Shown here piece after piece: positions 34,561-45,761 of a DNA stretch of 64,000 nucleotides (its first letter is position 1; every line of letters starts with the position of its first letter). The DNA is from Dillenia suffruticosa. Lineage: Eukaryota > Streptophyta > Magnoliopsida > Dilleniales > Dilleniaceae. The stretch lies in the NCBI GenBank assembly GCA_033439265.1, contig JAVTVX010000017.1:3071001-3135000 (forward strand), in the 5' to 3' direction. The translations under genes were made by a program, and so were the position numbers. The notes under the pieces are model-generated. The model saw only the letters and a list, made by a program, of their open reading frames with translations. It was not told where the DNA came from and made no database searches.

Positions 34561-35297
34561 TGGAAAGAATTTCTTTCAAATATAAAAATCTGTTTTGGTT
34601 TTTAAGCTTTTGGGTTATTAGACCCCTAACGATTTTGTCAACAAAGTTGAAGAGGTTGGGACTTTGATATGAACTTTTTAGATTTGCCTAGTATAGTAAT
34701 CTATTCAATACACTCGAATTTGTAATTAAAATCACCAAATTTGCTCAGAATTGGTTGGTGGTTAGACAGATAGGGGTCTAATGGACCCTTCACTATTTAT
34801 GCTAGCAAGAATACGAAGCCCTGATGTTATTGCTCCCATCCTTTCGTTGTCAGTCTACAGGGAAGTTCTGTATGGAACAACTTCACTTTCTAATCTTTCA
34901 AATTCTCATCGGCAGATATCATCTCAATTCTTTGACCATACCTGGCTTCTTTGGCAGAGCGATGTGCAGACCATATTACATGGGTTTCCTGCCCTTGCTC
35001 AGAGCTTCGGTTCCAATATGTCTTAGCAGCATCAAGATGAACCTTATTTAATGCGTGAGAGATGGTTGTTTTGCTTAAAGATTCTGCGCCAGTTAATTAT
35101 TTCCGGATTTCTAAGTGATGCCAAATCTCTACAGGTGATTGTGAGTTCTTCGTCAAGTTTATTCTGGAGTTTTATGATTTACTGCGCCTAAGTTTGCTTA
35201 TTATGTTTATCTTACAAAATTAGGACGTCCGGCCAGTGAAGGTGGTTTCTCCCATGCTTTTGCAAGCGATCCAGTCGTTTATTCTATATCGTAAGAG

Positions 35298-35339
35298 CTC
35301 TCTCTCTCTCTCTCTCTCTCTCCCCCCCCCCCCCCCCCC
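35298..35339. repeat. (CT)n followed by an 18-C run
   Basis: Pure CT repeat running directly into about 18 cytosines, just inside an intron of importin copy 3. Confidence 0.9.
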
Positions 35340-35568
35340 GATTTTAAGTGTAGGAGTTATAAGAAGTACATCTAAAATGGCGTACTTAAAGATTTCCTAT
35401 TGTGGTGGGTAGCTCAAACTTAATCTTCTGCTTTAGCGACACATATGAGGTTCGATTTTTTGTAGTCTTTCCGTTTTCATATCAATTTTTTGGCCATAAA
35501 TTTTAGTGTTTGAATGATCTATAAACAACTAGAATCACTTTTTTTGTAAGTGTCACCATTCATACTCA

Positions 35569-35571
<3 letters not shown>

Positions 35572-35622
<51 letters not shown>

Positions 35623-35629
35623 CCCCCCC
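35572..35629. repeat. (CT)n followed by a C run
   Basis: A second CT repeat of about 24 units ending in about 10 cytosines, 280 bases after the first and with the same organisation. Confidence 0.9.
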
Positions 35630-37488
35630 TTTTTTGGGTTTAGTTTTGGAGGGCTAAAACTTACATTAAGGAAAAATATAATTTTTTACTTCCAGGCAGT
35701 GATCGCTCCTATTTAAGGTTAGGTTAGCATCCTTATGCCTAGATTACTAGCTCAATACTTGAGTTAGTACTTTTCTACATTGGATGTAGCCATGAATTCT
35801 AGTGGTATCTTCTCAAAATGTCTGAGATTTTATTTAAAAATTTAGATAAGAAGTGTTAAAAATCTTGTAGAGTAATTGACATGTCCAAATATTGTGAGAT
35901 ATTTATGAAGTGGAAGAGATAGGGTGTGATGTAGCAAATCAAGCATCAAGTGCCATGTAGTTGAAATTGAGTTTGCATTTTGATAACTTCCAATATCATC
36001 TGTTATTTCTTTCTTTGGATTATTTCTGGTGCTCCTCTAAACCAGTACTTGTGAGTTTTCATTATGTTGCTTATGTGAGATGGAAAAGAAAACTTTGTCT
36101 CTGGAGAATGAAGTGGCATTGATATGTTCTCGTCATTTAATTTTTGCAAATTGGAATATATTCCTTAGTTTCAATCATGAGGACTTTGCTCGGAATTAGA
36201 GCCAAGATTACGTCAATATGGAGGTTATTTCGCATGTTGATGATATTTGGTACCACAGATTTCATCTCTTCAGGAGCGACATACTAAATTCTGGGATTTC
36301 ATGAGAAAGGCGTGTATCAAATTGATGAAGGTTTTGATTGCAGTCGGCATCCTTATTCTTAGGTGATAAGTGCGTTTTTCTTCCTGTTATGGACTTGTGT
36401 TTGAATAAGATCACATATCCCAGACCAAATGTGATACTGTTTGAGCAGTTCCTAATACAACATATGGATGGTAATGGTGAAGTGTGTCTTGGAGTGTAAA
36501 GAATATATGCCAAGTTCCACTGGTCGTGTCATTGATGCAAATGGCATTACGATCGAGCTGATAAAGAAAGATATATCTGGTGTTGTTGTTGGTGTCCTTG
36601 CCACGGATATGAAGGAAATTAGCGTAGTTATTCTTCCATTATTCTATTTCTATCCTATCTTTCTGTGAGCTATTTTTGAATGAGGACGATTCCTCTAGAT
36701 GTAGTGATTAGGTGATGGACATATTGCATCTGCCACATCTAATAATCCTATGCAGATTTATCCTTTCACTGATCTCTCGATAATTAATTTGATGGGAATT
36801 TTTCATTTTTTCGATTCTATTGATATTTGTATTTTTTGACTTCCATACCTCCACATCATGAAGTGGGCAAGGCTGAGCTGTTTGGGTTCATAATATGGAG
36901 TTGTCATACAACAATGGGATGTCATATGACTGTGATTACTATCAATTGATATGATGCCTTTGGTGATAATTTATGAAGTTTTATAAGCATTTTAATTCAA
37001 GCAAAGTTGTATATCATGTCTTTTTTCATTATCATGCAAAATAAAATTATTAACAGCCTGCAAATTATTCTCATATGTTGTTTAGATAGTGATTTTATTT
37101 CTGTTATATTTTGTTTTATGTTCAAAAATATTGTTCTCCAGCCTGAGGCCTTACTTCTTGAAAAGATATTTTGTACGAACTGCAAGTGATTTGGCGGAGT
37201 GGTACCCAAATCCTGAACAATTTCATAATGAGCAGGATATGATTCAATGGACAGAGAAACCTAGGCCATGTGCAGAAGCTCTATACATTGTTTTGTTTGA
37301 AACCCATACTCAGGTGGCTTAACACAGTCTTTATCTTTGTGATCAACCAGTTTACAGATGATAGATGTTTGTACTTCACTATGACATCGGTTGTTATTGC
37401 AGCTGCTGGGGGCCTGTGGTGGCGTCCATTCTCCAAGAGGCCATGAATGGATGCCTAGCTTCGGTAACAGAAATTACTTCTGGCACTT

Positions 37489-39907
37489 TTTTCTACTAGT
37501 AGAAGAGTAACGATTTGTAGAACAGATTTACTTATATAAAAATTTCTCTCATAAATTTACTTCAATGAAAATTGTTTTTTTCCATTTGTATAGTTAAATC
37601 GAGGAAAAATAAATAAATTTGGTAAATTTATCCGTAATAAATATATTTTATTTCCCTTTTTTATAGAGAGTTATCGTATTTATTATTCTTTATTATTTTT
37701 AAATTTTTCCTCCCTTTACCCAACCCACCAAGGATTACATTTACTCTACTTCTGGGGCAAATGTTATCCTACCTCAAATTTTTGAAAAAATGAAATTGTT
37801 TGCTAAACATAGCCATCTTAAAATCATAAAAACAAAATTAACAATTAGTTTGGATGGGGTGTAAAGTGGAGTGTAAAGAAATAAATATGAGATAAAATAA
37901 GAGATTATCGTAATTTGGTTCGGAGTGAAAAGGGGATGGAAGTAAAAGATAGGGGAAATAACATTCATTTAACGTCAGAAAAAATTTCTTTCTACCGATC
38001 GGGTTTGTAATAAAAATTTATGAATAAAATTATTTCCTTCGTTTTATGATTTTTCATAGTTTAGAAAAAGTAATAGCTATTTCCTTCGCCTTTCTCTCCA
38101 TTTTTCATTTCAACTAAATAAGTGAAAGTTATATTCATTTTCTTTCATTTCACTTTTACCAAACAAAATAGAAAAAAATATATTTAATTCCATCAAAAGT
38201 AAATCACCTCCCTTATTTTTCTCTTCCCCTCGCCTCACTATCCGTGAACCAAATTAACCCTAAGGGAATAACATTTGAACCCCCAAGGCATGCAGTTAAA
38301 ACAAATTATTATAGTAAAAATAACCTAAATGGAGGGAAAGCGAACTTAGTAAAAAAATTCGAGTATGATCATTAAAGTATTTGAATCTAATTTGAGTATT
38401 GTAAATGATTAGTTTATACCAAATTATTATATGCGCTTGCGTCACTGCATGCGTCATTCCATCCTCACGTCTCGTCCATTTCTCGTTTTGAATTTCATGT
38501 TTAGGAAGGAGCCCTTAGACTCCAGGGATATTATCATATCTTCCCCCATGCCATCTCCTTTTCCACTTGACTTCCCACTCGGAACTTATTTGCTTAGCTG
38601 GCTTCCGACTTCTTTCCGAGGACCGAAACGAAATTTCAATAAATTTCTCAAATTAATCTTAAACCCCACGGCTGTACTTTCTTTGGAAACTAAAATACTG
38701 ATTTAAGATTTTGAATTGTGAATCTTAATACGGTAAACACTCGTACGTTACTGTATTGAAAATAGAAGCTTTTGTAATTAATTTAATTTTGTTGGACCTT
38801 ATAGCATTTTAACTTTTTTTTTTTTATTTTTATTTTTGGGGTAATATCCATGGCTGGGATGTTGGAGGGCTGAGGCATTTATTTTTCAGGTGCGGCTGCG
38901 TGCTTTGGATAAATAAAAACAAGAAGAAAGAAGGTTGCAGGAAACCCCGGGTGGGGGGACCTTTCTTCGGTCAAAGTCTTACCCAAAATGTGTGGGAGCA
39001 CATACGTTTTTCCCATATTTACGATGCCTCACCACAACTCCCATCTGAACATCGCATGCTGGTCAATCGGTTAAAAGTCAAACCTGTGTTTTGTCAGTTA
39101 TATATTATATAAAGCGATGTTCTTGACTAAGCAGATGATCCGCTTTTACCTTTTTCACTGCTCTAATCAACGGATTTAATTTAGAATGTGGTAGGATACA
39201 ATTAAGAAAGTGATTGCAAATTTTGTGTTTCTTTTCCCGGCTCGATCCTTCTTTCTTTCTTTCTATTCAGATTCTCTCTGCACAATGCAACTGGCCTAGA
39301 CGAGATGAGTTTATGTCTCGCTTGTTTCATCTGGATTTTGCATAATTTGTGAGAGGGTTAATTCCTCGGACCAAAATAAAACTTATATAATTATGGTGAA
39401 TATTTTAACATTATTATTATTATTTGCGTAATCTTCAAAGCTGATTAGTCAATCAAACCTGCTTTAATTTTCAACGCATAAGGTCTCCTCCGAGATTTTG
39501 AATTAAAACAGGGGTAAAATGGTAATCGTCGCAAAGCCCCCGCGCAATCAAAACTCCCCCAAAGTTCCAGCTGCAGGGTTGATCCTTTCACGTCTTCCTG
39601 TTTCCAAATCTCTCTCCCCAGACAACCGAGGCCAGGCGGACCAAGAAGCTCAGTAATCGAAAAATTTCCGTTTCATCCATTTCATTATCTGAAAACCCTA
39701 ATTTCTTCCATCGGTTCCCTCTCAATTGCGTCCTTTCTTGAACCTTGGGGCCTCACCTAGGGTTCAATTCACCCCCTAAGTTTCCGGTTCACCGATTCCT
39801 TCACTCGCTATGGCGTTCCTTGGCCTTTAGGGTTTCGATTTTCACCCTCTTCGATCTTCGAAACCAATCTTTGCCTAATCCTTGTCTGCTTCTCAAAGAT
39901 TTCATCT
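37489..39907. other. Intergenic; possible MITE and TPP upstream region
   Basis: No gene is supported. The block at about 37843-38262 may be a MITE (separate entry). The last 400 bases before 39908 are CT-rich and include a likely 5' leader. No TATA box was found for the signal peptidase gene. Confidence 0.45.
37843..38262. mobile_element. Possible MITE
   Basis: The block begins AATTAGTTTGGATGGGG and ends with sequence whose complement begins GGTTAATTTGGTTCACGG, an imperfect inverted pair typical of small non-autonomous plant transposons. The interior is AT-rich and non-coding. Target duplications are not clear. Confidence 0.35.
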
Positions 39908-42648
39908 ATGGCGATCCGAGTCACCGTTTCGATTTCCGGCTATGTCGCCCAAAACATAGCCTCCTCCGCCGGATTCAAGGCCGGTAACTGCCGTGCCTTC
40001 CAAGAATGCTGGATCCGATCTCTGCTCTTCTGTCCGACCACCCAGAAATCTGACTCCGAATTCAACGGACCTAGAAATTCGACTACTTCGTACAGCACCA
40101 TCGCCGGAGAATCGTCACCGTTGGTTTCTACTTTGATCTCTATGATGAATTGTTCTTCTGGATCATCGGTTTCATCGACCATGGGTATTTTAGGAATTTC
40201 GTCGGTGAAGCGCACTTCGTTCCTTCCATTCTTGCAAGGAATTAAGTGGCTTCCCTGCAACGAGTCTGTCTTGAGTTCTGCGAATTATGAAGTCGACAAA
40301 GGTGGGACTGGTGCTGATGAAGTTGTTAATAATGCGATGGAGATGACTGCGACGAGTGGTTGGACGAGTAAAATGTTGGGTTCGTTCTCTGAGGATGCGA
40401 AGGCGGTTTTTACTGCTCTCACTGTTAGCATTCTTTTCCGGTCTTCTTTGGCTGAGCCGAGGTCGATTCCTTCGTCTTCCATGTATCCTACCCTGGATGT
40501 TGGTGACCGGATAATGGCTGAGAAGGTAGTTGGATTTTTTCCATCTTGACGTTTACTGCATTTTTCTTGATAATGTTGATCGTTGATTGTTTATTTGTAA
40601 ATTGCTTATATACTTGAAAAACCCATCCTCCTTTTGCATAAATGAATGATTGAAGATGACTATGCTGCAATATGGAAAACCTATTTATATGGTTCTCGAT
40701 AATGTCGATAAAATTGGGGTATCGTGAATCATACTATAGTTCTTGGCTCCAATAATATAAGAAAAATTGTTTGTATTTCAAAGTTCTTTCCTTTTGTATA
40801 TCTGTATAATTGATGATTGTGCTGCGAAGCTATCACATGAATTTGAAGTTTAATGTTTAGCATGGCCCTGTTATTCTTGTGGGTGTCTTTAATATGTTTG
40901 TGCGAGGCATGAAGATGTTAACTTGTGATTTATCTCCATGAATACCTTAATAAGTTTGAGAAGATGTATTGATTTAGATGGGCTCCTTTTTGCGCTAGTT
41001 GCTGAGTTGGCTTATTGTGATCTCCCATGATTTGCTCTCACTGGAGCAAAGCTGAACCTGATTTAGATTACAATTTCTTATCAAGATGAAGTGGTTTTAA
41101 AATGATCCTGATAAGAATTTCCATTCATTCTTCATGGGGCTAAAGTGTATGCATGTATGTTTTGCTAATCTTTGCAGGGACTTGTTCAACAAAACCTGTA
41201 ATTTTTTTATTTTGTACTTGCCCTTGATACTATTATATAGACAACAACTTTGCCTTCCTTTTTAGGTCCAGTAACGATGCAATGAGAAGTTCGAATCTCA
41301 ACATTTCTGAAGGTGCTAATGAATGATTATACTTGCTTTCTCGATCTATTTAAACTCTATTTTATGCATCTTTATTTTATTTTAAGAGGGAAATTTTGAT
41401 GGTGTGTTATAAATGAGTGAGGGAGCATCTCATGTGAAGCAATAGAGCAATGCTTAGGCAGTCCTTATAGGTGAACTGTTTTTCAAATTGACTTGCATAT
41501 ATTATCAAAAGAGTATGATAAATGCAATTCAGATGACTTGTGGGACTGTCATGTTTTGCCTTCTGAAACTGTTCGCTGATTTTTTATACTTGCCAGGTTT
41601 CTTACATCTTTAGAAAACCTGAAGTTTCTGATATCGTGATATTTAAAGTGCCTCCAGTCTTGCAGGTATGCTATAACAAATTGCCTATGCTAATGGCCTG
41701 TCTTTTAATTGCTTTCTTTCACTGATTTTGTTCTTTGTTTCTTGTGAGCACTATGCAGGAAGCTGGTTGGAGTTCTGGTGATGTGTTTATAAAAAGAATT
41801 GTGGCCAAGAGCGGAGACTGTGTTGAGGCACGTGTTTTACCTTCTGCAATCAACTTTTGTTTCTTGGAGCTATTTCTTTCCTGCATAAATGTTCTGACGT
41901 TTACATGCTCATCTAGTGTAAGACACTTAAAATTATCATTGTAAGGTTGTGTTTTTTTCTAATTTGTTGCTTCAATGAATAGGTTTGTGATGGGAAGTTG
42001 ATCATTAATGGTGTTGTTCAAGATGAGGAATTTGTATTAGAGCCACTAGCCTATGAAATGGATCCTTTGGTAATGTTTTGACTAGCATCATCTGTTTTCT
42101 TTCCTTGATGCAGCGTTTTGGCTTTAGCCTAACTTATTGTGTGCCATTCTGGTTACTTTTGCAGGTTGTTCCTGAAGGCTGTGTTTTCGTGCTAGGGGAC
42201 AATAGAAATAACAGCTTCGACTCCCACAACTGGTAATTATGCAATCATTAATCTTTTTCTGTTATCATGAAAATATCCATATGGGATAGAACAGATATCC
42301 AGCCCAGATCTTTTTCCTGTCAAACATTCGTAGGCATGGATCTTTAGCCGAACTGCATAGAAAAGATAAATTTTAAGTTAGAAAAAGCCAACAGGATTGC
42401 ATCTCATCTTTATATTTTCTGTTCTCTTTTTAATCCTTTCTTATTCTTTTGTTGCTTTTGTGATTTCTGTTGAGACTGTGTACCTATGTCCTGACATGTT
42501 ACTGTATTTGCTTACGTTTTTCAGGGGTCCTCTTCCCATCAAAAACATTCTTGGAAGATCAGTGTTTCGCTACTGGCCTCCATCTAGGGTGTCTGACACC
42601 ATATATGAACCACAGGCAGGGAAGAAGGTTCTGGCAGCCTCCTCTTGA
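39908..42648 (+). CDS. Thylakoidal processing peptidase (plastid type I signal peptidase)
   Basis: This Ser/Lys protease of the S26 family removes thylakoid-transfer signals from lumenal proteins in the chloroplast. Six exons give 344 aa: 39908-40525, 41597-41665, 41759-41827, 41983-42069, 42165-42232 and 42525-42648, all in phase. Exon 1 carries a Ser/Thr-rich plastid transit region, a hydrophobic membrane segment (about residues 160-180) and the catalytic serine in PSSSMYPTL. The catalytic lysine is in [11 protein letters not shown], and the conserved C-terminal box is [16 protein letters not shown]. Length matches Arabidopsis TPP-type proteins (about 340 aa). The intron after exon 3 starts with GC rather than GT (GAG|GCACGT), the only reading that keeps family sequence VE|VCDGKL in frame. 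ATG 39908 is the first in-frame methionine. Confidence 0.92.
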
Positions 42649-43567
42649 CGACCACCCCCCGCCTATCTTTATTTTTTTATTTTATTTGTTTAAAGGAATG
42701 ACAGAACTTTCGTTGCGGTTGGTGTTCAGGCAATTAGTCTGGCGATGGCAACCACTTTGTTGTGTTCATTTATTTTGTCTTTTGTGGATATTTTAACCCT
42801 TTTTTGCCGGCTTTTGGCTTTGCTTATTTGTAGGTTTTGTTAGCTATGGATCTTCTCATCCGTAGCCTTTTCTTGAACATCAACAAAAAAAAAGGAAAAT
42901 GAAAAAAAAATCTAAAACATGGTTTGTAATTAATGAGTGTAACATCCAATAAATTGTGGGTGCTACACTGTTTTTGTGTTTTCATTTTCAGATTGTCAGC
43001 AAAAAAAAAAAGAAAAAAGGATTGTAAACTGTCGAAAAAAAGAGTTTTCTTGAAGTTTTGCTTGTTGAGCTTTTCAATTTGTGCTGCTCTTAATCATGGA
43101 TGTCATAGAAATACGATGTTCCTACACAGCTTGATGTTTTGATTGTGCGTGTAATATATTAAGGTTGAGGGATGGGCATCTATACCGGAGATGGGAGGAA
43201 TACAGAATCGCTCCCATAGATATTTGTGTGTGGATGTTTCAGTAATTGGCTTGTGGGACTTGTAGAACTGTGATTTATGTCCCGGAATGATTTCAACAAT
43301 GATTAGCTATGTATCCTATTTGAAAGGAAAGTGAATTGAAGCACTTAATGATGATGAAAATTTGTCCAAAACTATAAAATTGTTCCCATAGGCGTTCATT
43401 TAATTTCAATCAAGTAGCCTTCTAAGCCTTGTGAATCACATTCATGTAATATCAACCGTTAAAGGTGTTATTCTTTCATTTGATTTTAGGGCATGTGCGT
43501 GGCATGTTATATTCTTCCCATTCTTTTTTCCAGAATTTGCCCTTCCTATTTTTTCTCCATGTTTCCA

Positions 43568-43571
<4 letters not shown>

Positions 43572-43610
<39 letters not shown>
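43572..43610. repeat. (CT)n microsatellite
   Basis: About 19 CT units. Confidence 0.95.
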
Positions 43611-43614
<4 letters not shown>

Positions 43615-43701
43615 CAATTCATGCCGAATCGTGCCGTGTCAAGTGCCCTTGTTGTGAAGGATCCAAGAAAGGTGTTGGTGACACTTGAAACATCATGAGA
43701 C

Positions 43702-43759
43702 AGAAGTACCAGAAATCATCCACTGCGATCGGAAGTATCAGAAATCATCTATCGCGATT
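43702..43759 (+). repeat. About 30-bp tandem duplication
   Basis: GAAGTACCAGAAATCATC and GAAGTATCAGAAATCATC are each followed by a (C/T)AYYGCGAT segment, giving two adjacent units. Confidence 0.75.
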
Positions 43760-43924
43760 TTTAGTTCTTGCTGGCACGCATTTCTAGAACACCCCCACCT
43801 ACAGCCCCAATTGGCTCTGCCCAATTCGAAATGGAACCCTTCACTGATAGGGAAAACTAAGAAAAATATATACATCTGCATCTCACACTCTACGGTCCCA
43901 GTTTGGAGAGGATCCTTTAATTGA

Positions 43925-44010
43925 GATCAGATAGATTTCTTGATCTGGATTAGTTAGTACAAAATTTCAGATACCGTACAGTCAAGTTACAAAAAAAATA
44001 AAATAAAATC
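43925..44010 (+). mobile_element. SINE 3' fragment
   Basis: GGATTAGTTAGTACAAAATT then TCAGATACCGTACAGTCAAG and an A-rich tail match the 3' end of the SINEs at 1.0, 8.3, 54.5 and 55.3 kb. The 5' head is missing or too diverged to place. Confidence 0.6.
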
Positions 44011-44280
44011 TAACTGCCTACATCCACACGGAAAAATTGAAAGAAAACATTGGGGGAGACCAATGACAAGAAAAGATTAACTAACAGCAAAGTTGCAATC
44101 CTGACTTATAGCTGAAAATTTGTGTCAAGTCATATATGAAAACCCACGAATCTTAAATTCCGTGAAAAAAAAAAACCGAACATTAAAAACACTCAAAATT
44201 CTTAAAACCCCATAAATAAATTGAACAGCAGAAGGAACAACCCTTGAAATAAATTTCTCTCTCTTTCTCTTTTCCGAGCC

Positions 44281-45262
44281 TTTGTCCTGTTCTGGTGTCT
44301 ATCTTTAGTTTCATTAAACATGAAAGAAAAGAAAAAATGAAGAGAAGACTGTAGGAAAAAATAATAATAAAGAGAGTATCATGGCCTCACACATAAAATA
44401 AAAGTAACAAAAGTTGGAAGGGTTGCTTATTTGCAATTAAAATTTAAAGACATTTGTAGATGTGATAAAATCGTTTTGGCCATGAAAAGTTTATACAACC
44501 TCATTTTTTTCCTTTGGCAAAGTATTTGGCATTTTAATGTTTATCACCCAAAACTTTTGGAACATGTCTCGTCTCAAATTCAAACAGGGGACCTCTAACG
44601 TGTGAGTCTAGCGTGATAACCAATTAAGCTGGCTAGACAACTCCCATGTTCTGGGCCTATGTCTTGTTTCAAGTATCATCTTTAGTTTCGGTAAAGATGA
44701 AAAAACAAAAAGGGAAGAGAGCAAGTGTGGGGGGGGGGGAAGCAAAGAGGGTATATGACCTCACGCATAATCTAAAACTAAATGTAAAAGTAACAAATTT
44801 AATCCTCGGACTAAGATAAATACAATTCTAAAAGTTTTAGGGTTATCTAATTGCAATTGAAATTTAAAAGACATTTGTAGATATTTTAAATTTGTTTTGA
44901 TTATGAAAATTTGTTTAGTATTTGTTTGAATATACAATCTCATTTTTGTCCTTTAGCAAAATATTTGGCATTTTAAAGTTTAGTCACAAAAAGTTTGGAA
45001 CATGGCTAAGCCCGTCTCTAGTTTGTGAGATTAGCATGATAATCGACTGCATTACCCAAACAACTCTCTTGTTCTGGGCATCTTTCTTTAGTTTCATTAA
45101 AAAAAAAAAAAAAAAAAAAGAGAGAGAGAAGAGTAACTATAGAAAGAAAATTAGAGTAGCATCTAAAATAAAATTTTTTCTTTTGACGAAATATTTCACA
45201 TTCTAAATTTTACCGGCACTTGAACCAGCATCTCCGGGCGACGCCACCCGGCCAACGCACAT
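44281..45262 (-). repeat. Tandem array of two and a half SINE-like units
   Basis: Units start near 44281, 44641 and 45061 with GTTCTGG(G/T) and share (A/T)CTTTAGTTTC, TTTAAA(A)GACATTTGTAGAT, TTTGGCATTTTAA and TTTTGGAACATG. The third is truncated internally. Each unit ends (plus view) in sequence that reads as a tRNA-like head on the minus strand: AGCTTAATTGGTTATCACG with CTGTTTGAATTTG for unit 1, a related stretch for unit 2, and GGCCGGGTGGCG with GCTGGTTCAAGTGCC for unit 3. So this is a head-to-tail array of antisense SINE-like elements. Confidence 0.6.
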
Positions 45263-45392
45263 TCGCATAAAATATTAAATTATTTATATGATGACCGGGG
45301 TTGACCGGGCGGTAGATCCCAATGAAAGTTCGGACCGGGCCGAGAAGTAGAATTTGGAGGACATAAATGTCTTTTTGGTACAGAAATTATGG

Positions 45393-45396
<4 letters not shown>

Positions 45397-45426
<30 letters not shown>
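45397..45426. repeat. (GA)n microsatellite
   Basis: About 15 GA units in the leader region upstream of the 45530 gene. Confidence 0.9.
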
Positions 45427-45428
<2 letters not shown>

Positions 45429-45529
45429 TCTCAACTGAAAAGAAGAGGGTAGGATCCGCGTCAAGGTCCGATAGAGAGGCAAGTAGTTTACATCGGTTGT
45501 CGTTGACGTACAGAGCCGCAACAGCGAGG

Positions 45530-45730
45530 ATGTTCTTTTACACTGCCGTTATCGTCTTTCTATTTTTCCAATTCCAAACCCTCACTTGTTCCCTTCTTGC
45601 ATTAAATGTTTCTTCTTTAATTATTACCTCAGCCGCTCGTCCCTACTCGTCTTCCCTCTCTCTTCCTCCTCCACCTCAACCCCATAACTATCTTGAGGTT
45701 CCTTCTCTTCCGATCTCTCTCTCCCTCTCC

Positions 45731-45761
<31 letters not shown>

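Larger units (their letters stand above)
34916..37488 (+). pseudogene. Importin-11/KA120-like pseudogene, copy 3 (N-terminal middle part)
   Basis: Exon relics appear in the expected order. 34916-35134 encodes ISSQFFDHTW, WQSDVQTILHGF and ERWLFCLKILRQLIISGF, with an in-frame TAG at 35024. 35224-35290 encodes DVRPVKVVSPMLLQAIQSF. About 36253-36640 encodes TKFWDFMRKACIKLMKVL and, after frame changes, MVMVKCVLECKEY and TGRVIDANGI. 37166-37313 encodes RYFVRTASDLAEW...ALYIVLFE. 37403 to about 37488 is a broken start of the next exon, with an extra G. It stops abruptly at about 37488, where homology to copy 2 ends. It holds exons that copy 2 lacks, so the two are complementary remnants of the same ancestral gene. 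Confidence 0.8.
42649..44280. other. TPP 3' flank and intergenic repeats
   Basis: Probable 3' UTR to about 43000, then AT-rich DNA. A CT microsatellite is at 43572-43610. Nothing protein-coding is recognised; an ORF around 43465-43698 is mostly CT-repeat translation. Confidence 0.5.

Noticed and set aside
34781..35026. Separate 81-codon gene
   Set aside because: The second half is the importin copy 3 exon (SSQFFDHTW...); the first half is intron sequence that happens to be open.
43465..43698. ORF with a long SLSLSL run
   Set aside because: Translation of a CT microsatellite, not a protein.
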